Positions 59,784 to 64,000 of a stretch of 64,000 nt of DNA are shown in pieces. The DNA lies in the NCBI RefSeq assembly GCF_014204915.1, contig NZ_JACHMH010000001.1, forward strand, positions 6,349,501 through 6,413,500, written 5' to 3'. The DNA comes from Crossiella cryophila (GTDB lineage Bacteria; Actinomycetota; Actinomycetes; Mycobacteriales; Pseudonocardiaceae). Below the pieces are notes generated by a model, which was not told the origin of the DNA, made no database searches, and worked only from the letters and a program-made list of their open reading frames with translations. Every line of letters starts with the position of its first letter. The stretch's first letter is position 1. The position numbers and the translations under genes are program-made.

Positions 59784-60670
59784 GGCCTCCACCGCCGTGG
59801 TGCCCGGCCCAGGAAACGCGGGCGGTGCAACAGGAATCCCGGTTCCGGGCGGGGCCGGGTCAGCGCTGCGAGCCACACGCAGGCCAGCGCGAGGAACCCC
59901 AGGGCCAGCGCCAGCCACAGCTGCCCGACGATCGTGCCGAAAGGGGTGAGGTAGTCCTCGGTGAAGACCAGCAGGGCGGCGGTCATGGCGGCGATGATGC
60001 CCAGCAGCGCCCGCACGCTGGTGCGGACTTTGGCGCGATCGGCCTCGACCTCGCGGCGGGCGGCGACGTCCTGGCGCAGCGACTGTGCCAGCTCGGTGAG
60101 GATGGGCAGCAGTCCGCGGCCGCCGCTACGCAGGCGCAGGAGCAGGCAGGCCACGACGCGGTGGGCGGCGGCGTGGTCGAGGTCGCGGGCGAAGGCCCAC
60201 AGCGCGGGCTCGGCGCCGCCGGTGCGGGTGCGCGCGGCCAGGGCCTGGACGTGCTCGGCGATCGGGGCGGGGGCGGTGCGGGCGCTGGCGGCCAAGGCTG
60301 ATTCCAGCCCGCCCGCGCCGCTGCCCAGCAGATCGGTCACGCGCCGGATCCACTCAGCGAGGGCCTCCAGGGTGGTGATCATGTCGCGGTTGCCGGGCTG
60401 GGCCACCGCGCGCGGCACCAGCACCACCCCGATCGCCGCCGCGACCGCGGCCACCGGCCAGCCGCTGACCCACCACACCAGGCCACCGGCCACCACGGCG
60501 ACCAGCGAGGCCCGCGGCCGAGCCCACCGCCGTAACCACAACCAGACGCTCCGCCCGCGTCGGCCCTGACCGCCGCGGTCAGTGAGCGGGGCCGGGGCGC
60601 GCAGGCTGGCGGCGGCCAGCAAGACCGCGGTCGCCAGGGCCACGCCCAGCAGCGCGGACAGGGCGCTCAT
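59780..60670 (-). CDS. tadB: TadB-like inner-membrane platform protein
   Basis: 296 residues. N-terminal helices (LLGVALATAVLLAAA, LVAVVAGGLVWWVSG), GSPII F core (LEALAEWIRRVTDLLGSGAG...LLPILTELAQSLRQDVAARR) and C-terminal helices. ATG 60670 overlaps the cpaF stop by 4 bp. Platform subunit for the Tad pilus. Confidence 0.8.
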   Translation of the reverse strand: MSALSALLGVALATAVLLAAASLRAPAPLTDRGGQGRRGRSVWLWLRRWARPRASLVAVVAGGLVWWVSGWPVAAVAAAIGVVLVPRAVAQPGNRDMITTLEALAEWIRRVTDLLGSGAGGLESALAASARTAPAPIAEHVQALAARTRTGGAEPALWAFARDLDHAAAHRVVACLLLRLRSGGRGLLPILTELAQSLRQDVAARREVEADRAKVRTSVRALLGIIAAMTAALLVFTEDYLTPFGTIVGQLWLALALGFLALACVWLAALTRPRPEPGFLLHRPRFLGRAPRRWRP

Positions 60671-62172
60671 GACAAGTCCCGGCGCAGGAACGCGGGCTGC
60701 CAGTCACCCTCGCCCCGGTGCAGCAGGCCGGGGTCGAAGCCATGCCGGATCAAATCGGCCAGCAGACCGGGACTGGGTGGGAAGGCCGGGATGGCGCGGC
60801 CATCCACCGGGCGGGGGCTGAACAGGTGGGTGAGGTCGGGGCGGCCGGTGTCCCCGACGGGGCCGAGTTCGGCGATCTCGGTGACGTAGCGCTGGCGGCT
60901 GAACTGGCCGGTGCGCGGGTCGTGGTGGTCGGCCTTGGCCAGGTGCACCACGAGGTGGAGCGCGGAGGCACTCCAGCGGTAGGCGGCCTCCACCGGCAGC
61001 GGCGGGGTGGCGAGCTGGCCGAGAGCGGCGATGCGGTCGGTGACCGCGGACGCGGAGGCGGCGTGCAGGGTGCACATGCCGCCGGCGGCGCCATTGCCCA
61101 GCGCACGCAGCAGGGAAGTGACCTCCCCGGCACGGACCTCGCCGACCAGGACCCGGCTCGGGGAATGCCGCAACGTCTGCTTGAGCAGGTCGTCCAAGGT
61201 GACCTCGCCGACGCCCTCGGCATTGGCCTGCCGAGCCTCCAAGGGGGTGACCAGCGAGTGGGTGCCGAGCAGGTCCAGGCCCAGTTCGGCGTCGTCCTCG
61301 ACGGTGATGAGGTGTTCGTTGGCCGGGATTTCCCGGGCCAGGGCACGAAGGATGGTGGTCTTGCCGGTGTAGGGGCCGCCGGTGACGACGATGTTCTTGC
61401 CCGCGCGCACCGCCGCCCGCAGGAAGGCGACCAGCAGGAAATCCACGGTGCCCGCGCGCACGAGGTCGTCCAGACCGACGTCGTGGAGGCGGTGGCGGCG
61501 GATGGCGATCCGGGGGCGGTCGGTCAGCGACATCACCGCGGACAACCGCGCCCCCAGCAGCCCGCCCGCGGGGATACGGAAGGAGACCATCGGGTTGGCG
61601 GGACTGAACTCCCGGGCCGTCCGGCCCATCCGGGCGGCCAGATCGGCCACCATCGTGATCAAGGTGGCGTCGGAATCGGCCACCACATACGGCCAGCGTT
61701 CCAGCGACCCGTCGGCCAGCTCCAGCCACACGCGGTCGTAGCCGTGGATGTGGATGTTCTCCACGTCCTCGCGCTCCAGCAAGGGAAGCAGCGCGCCCAG
61801 CCCGGCCATCGAGGCCACCACCGCCTGGGCCAGCTCACGTTCGAAGGACAGCGGCACCGGCGGGCGGCCGGCTTGGGCGTTGCGCACGACCCAGGCGGTG
61901 ATCTCCTCCTGCGCCAGCGCGAGCACCCGCGCATGCTCCGCGGCCGGATCGCGGTTCTCCGGTGCGGGAACGTCGTCGTGGCCGAGTTCGTCCAGGCTGA
62001 CCGCGACGGCGAGGCGGATCTGGTCGACCAGGTCCCTGGCCGGCCGCGCCGTCGGCTGTTCCTTCACCGGCTGGGTACCGGGACGGTCGGTGGTGACGGC
62101 GCGCAGGCCGCCGCGCCACTGAGTCTGGTGCCCGGTCGGGAGGTGGGCCTGTCCGGGTCGGTCCGCGCTCAT
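60667..62172 (-). CDS. cpaF: CpaF/TadA-family secretion ATPase
   Basis: 501 residues. Family start ENIHIHGYDRVWLE, Walker A GGPYTGKTT (265-273, Lys271), Asp box VEDDAELGLD, Walker B region SRVLVGEVRAGE and His box MCTLHAASA. It powers assembly of the Tad pilus from the cytosol. ATG 62172 overlaps the upstream stop (ATGA); the open frame upstream is shadow. Confidence 0.9.
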   Translation of the reverse strand: MSADRPGQAHLPTGHQTQWRGGLRAVTTDRPGTQPVKEQPTARPARDLVDQIRLAVAVSLDELGHDDVPAPENRDPAAEHARVLALAQEEITAWVVRNAQAGRPPVPLSFERELAQAVVASMAGLGALLPLLEREDVENIHIHGYDRVWLELADGSLERWPYVVADSDATLITMVADLAARMGRTAREFSPANPMVSFRIPAGGLLGARLSAVMSLTDRPRIAIRRHRLHDVGLDDLVRAGTVDFLLVAFLRAAVRAGKNIVVTGGPYTGKTTILRALAREIPANEHLITVEDDAELGLDLLGTHSLVTPLEARQANAEGVGEVTLDDLLKQTLRHSPSRVLVGEVRAGEVTSLLRALGNGAAGGMCTLHAASASAVTDRIAALGQLATPPLPVEAAYRWSASALHLVVHLAKADHHDPRTGQFSRQRYVTEIAELGPVGDTGRPDLTHLFSPRPVDGRAIPAFPPSPGLLADLIRHGFDPGLLHRGEGDWQPAFLRRDLS

Positions 62173-62984
62173 CGCGCCACCCCCATGGTGGTCGGCGTCC
62201 AGTGGGCGAGCCGGATCGTCGTTCCTGCCTGGTGCAGGCGGGCTGCGGCGCGGGCGGCGGTGCGGGCCAGCGTGGTTCGACGCACCTTCTTGTCGTGGTG
62301 GAGGCCGTCGCTGAAGACCCGCGCGGTCTCGGGGTCTTCGGGCAGTCCGAGGCGGGCGGGTATCCCCAGTACGGTGTGGGCTTCCCGCACGCCTAGCTGG
62401 CCGGTGCCACACACCGCCAGCCCCAGGCGATCCTGCGGGATCCGTTGCCGCAGCAGGGTGAGCGCGGGTTGCGCGGAGTGCAAGTGCCGCGGCACCGGGC
62501 GCACCGCGAGCAGCACCAAGTCGGCGGCCTCCAGCACCGGCCACGGCGCCTCCGCCTCCGCGGTGAGCCGCCCACCGTCGGCCAGGACGTCCACCGGGCC
62601 GCTGGGCACTGTGCTCAGCGCGGTGAGGGCATGGGCCAGGCGGATCCAGCCGCCCTCCTGCAGCGAGATCGCCTGCGCCGGATCGGCCAATCCGCTCAGC
62701 AGTCGGGCTCGTGGTGCGGGCGGGACGGCTTGCAGGTGCGGGGTCAGCAGGTCCGCGGTGATGGAGGTGGTGTGGCGGGTCGCGGTGCAAAAGGACAGCA
62801 GCCCCCGCTCGGGGTGGAGTCGGCCGTTGAGCCACCACGGGGACAGCCACCCGGTGGCCAGGTCGCCGCCGGCGGGGTCGCAGTCGGCGACCACCAGCGG
62901 TGCCGGCCAGCCGTAGGCCAGGGCGGCCACCGTGGTGGTCGTGCCGGGCGAGGACTTACCGGAGATGATCACAATCAGGGCCAT
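62169..62984 (-). CDS. TadZ/MinD-like protein with degenerate P-loop
   Basis: 271 residues. MinD-like fold: SGKSSPGTTTTVAALAYGW at the P-loop position (the second Lys of a deviant Walker A is replaced by Thr), VVADCDPAGGDLA and VLLAVRPVPRHL. Actinobacterial Tad loci often have such ATP-site variants, thought to position the pilus machine. ATG 62984 follows GGGAGGTG; GTG 62996 is too close to it. Confidence 0.7.
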   Translation of the reverse strand: MALIVIISGKSSPGTTTTVAALAYGWPAPLVVADCDPAGGDLATGWLSPWWLNGRLHPERGLLSFCTATRHTTSITADLLTPHLQAVPPAPRARLLSGLADPAQAISLQEGGWIRLAHALTALSTVPSGPVDVLADGGRLTAEAEAPWPVLEAADLVLLAVRPVPRHLHSAQPALTLLRQRIPQDRLGLAVCGTGQLGVREAHTVLGIPARLGLPEDPETARVFSDGLHHDKKVRRTTLARTAARAAARLHQAGTTIRLAHWTPTTMGVAR

Positions 62985-63000
62985 CACGTCACACACCTCC

Positions 63001-63690
63001 CTAGTTCCCGGGGCCGAGCACGGTGATGATCACCGGACCGGCCGCGGCCGCGGTGGCCCGGTCGAGGTATTCGGTGGGGACCACGACATCGACGGTGGCC
63101 GTGCTGGCCCCCAACGCCCCGCTGATCCCGACCACCTGTGCCTGGAAGCCGGCCCCTCGGGTGGTGGCCTCGGAGTTCCCGGCCTGGCCGGCAGAGATCG
63201 GGGTCACCTGGACCCGCATGCCGGGGCGGACACCGTGGGCGGGCACGTGGCCGGGTTTGCAGCCCAGTCCGAGAAGGTGTTGTCCCGGACCGGGAACCGG
63301 GGTGTCGGTGAGCTGTTGTCGGGCGAGCACACTTCTTTCGGTCAGCGTGGTCGCCGCGGTTTTGCCGATCACCGCGGCCTGCTCGTCGGCCCGGATGGTC
63401 TGGGCGATCGGGTCCTCCACGATGCGGGCCACGGTCAGGTCCGCCTCGGTGATGCGCTGGCCCCACTCGACCGTGCGGGCCAGCACCAGCACGGAGACCC
63501 GGGCGTCATAGCTGGCGATGAGCAGGACGTTGCCGAAGCCCGCGCCGGCGGTGAGCACTATGGCGGTCACCAGCAGCCAGAGTCGGCGGCGTCGTGGAAG
63601 CTGCGCGGGGTTGTCCGGGTCGAGCGAGGAGTGCTCCGGGGCGGTGGCCGCCGGGCCTGGGGCGGGTATGGGCGGGAGTGGAGGTCTCAT
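63001..63690 (-). CDS. SAF-domain CpaB/RcpC-like pilus protein
   Basis: 229 residues. N-terminal anchor (RRRRLWLLVTAIVLTAGAGF), then a SAF domain (VLARTVEWGQRITEADLTVA...VIGKTAATTLTERSVLARQQL) and an RcpC-like end (DVVVPTEYLDRATAAAAG). In diderms CpaB/RcpC acts with the secretin; in monoderms its role is less clear. ATG 63690 has AAGGGG at good spacing; GTG 63699 would overlap the upstream stop by 4 bp and is an alternative. Confidence 0.75.
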   Translation of the reverse strand: MRPPLPPIPAPGPAATAPEHSSLDPDNPAQLPRRRRLWLLVTAIVLTAGAGFGNVLLIASYDARVSVLVLARTVEWGQRITEADLTVARIVEDPIAQTIRADEQAAVIGKTAATTLTERSVLARQQLTDTPVPGPGQHLLGLGCKPGHVPAHGVRPGMRVQVTPISAGQAGNSEATTRGAGFQAQVVGISGALGASTATVDVVVPTEYLDRATAAAAGPVIITVLGPGN

Positions 63691-63695
63691 GGTGT

Positions 63696-64000
63696 TCACC
63701 CCTTTCCTGATAACGCGGAGTTCGCTGCTTGGTCGCGCCGCAGGGCCTGGGCTTCCACGACGGCGAGTACCAGTTCGGCGCGGGAGATCAGATCGGGCAG
63801 TCGGCCCCCGGCGGGCGCGGTGCCGGTGGAGCCGGTCCAGCTCACCGACCAGGTGATGGCGAACCAGGCGCGGACCTGCTCGCCGGGGCGGCCGTGGGAG
63901 GAGCGCTGGTAGACGAAGTCGCAGTCCGGTGACGGGGCGTGCAGCCCGGCCGCGCGGGTGTACGGCGTACCGGGCCCCGTGCAGGTGCGGCCCTGGCCCA
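63696..64000 (-). CDS. Hypothetical protein of Tad operon, 5'-truncated by window edge
   Basis: Only the last ~100 codons are visible. They include DCDFVYQRSSHGRPGEQVRA, WFAITWSVSWTGSTG and LPDLISRAELVLAVVEAQAL before TGA at 63698-63696. The coding frame has strong GC-rich third positions and ends 5 bases before the ATG of the SAF-domain gene, so it belongs to the same operon. No family recognised from this part; it reads like an exported beta-rich protein. Confidence 0.55.
   Translation of the reverse strand, partial: GQGRTCTGPGTPYTRAAGLHAPSPDCDFVYQRSSHGRPGEQVRAWFAITWSVSWTGSTGTAPAGGRLPDLISRAELVLAVVEAQALRRDQAANSALSGKG

Noticed and set aside
1-64000. CRISPR array, rRNA or riboswitch
   Set aside because: No regularly spaced repeats, rRNA signatures or recognisable riboswitch cores were seen on either strand.

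Overview
The window is high-GC actinomycete DNA. Gram-positive type IV secretion (T4SS) modules, LysM-BTAD/Tad loci and strings of genes coupled by 4-bp ATGA/GTGA overlaps suggest the Pseudonocardiales, but that placement is an inference; no rRNA or housekeeping gene fixes the genus. Most of the window looks like an integrative/conjugative element, followed on the right by a Tad (Flp) pilus locus.

The striking feature is the layout. From about 3.3 kb to 49.3 kb the genes form a giant, diverged, imperfect palindrome centred near 28.3 kb. Reading outward from the centre, each arm has: an AbrB-like protein, a DUF2637-like membrane protein and a tyrosine recombinase (28202-25796 minus; 28423-30841 plus); cargo genes (NB-ARC/TPR protein and KAP NTPase on the left; an unknown protein and a TIR protein on the right); a second recombinase operon with two SAM-methyltransferase-like proteins, an AbrB-like protein and a recombinase (15277-18456 plus; 37232-33472 minus); a complete T4SS operon (14837-4064 minus; 37718-48386 plus) with a sigma-like regulator, VirB2-like pilin, TrbL/VirB6-like channel, PrgI/VirB3-like protein, VirB4, VirD4-like ATPase, replication-relaxation protein and a lysozyme + NlpC/P60 wall hydrolase; and finally two tiny genes of opposite polarity (3320-3925 plus; 49310-48523 minus). 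That gives four tyrosine recombinases, four AbrB-like partners and two T4SS in one mirrored block. The arms are mostly well diverged, except for a 759-bp tract of the two NlpC/P60 genes that is almost identical.

The centre (28203-28422) lies between two divergent recombinase operons. It holds what looks like the 3' end of a tRNA gene (T arm plus acceptor strand) flanked by repeats of a GCTTGAAC-type motif, the layout expected of a tyrosine-recombinase attachment site.

Left of the palindrome (448-2990) a further NlpC/P60 gene is broken by an insert carrying a PD-(D/E)XK nuclease gene and the first part of a TniQ gene, which is now fused in frame to the 3' half of the hydrolase. On the right, 49.6-53.9 kb holds paralogues and a decayed copy of a small membrane protein, then plasmid-type accessory genes (DUF3560-like, ArdC-like antirestriction protein, a zinc-ribbon protein). 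From 54.4 kb to the right edge a single minus-strand operon encodes a Tad pilus: partial unknown gene, SAF/CpaB protein, TadZ-like ATPase, CpaF, TadB, TadC, Flp-like pilin, three TadE/G pseudopilins and a membrane LysM-BTAD regulator.

Functionally, the T4SS operons would build a DNA-transfer channel with its wall hydrolase, the recombinase/AbrB pairs would handle integration and excision, and KAP, TIR, NB-ARC and the nuclease are probable defence or stress cargo. No classical relaxase was recognised.
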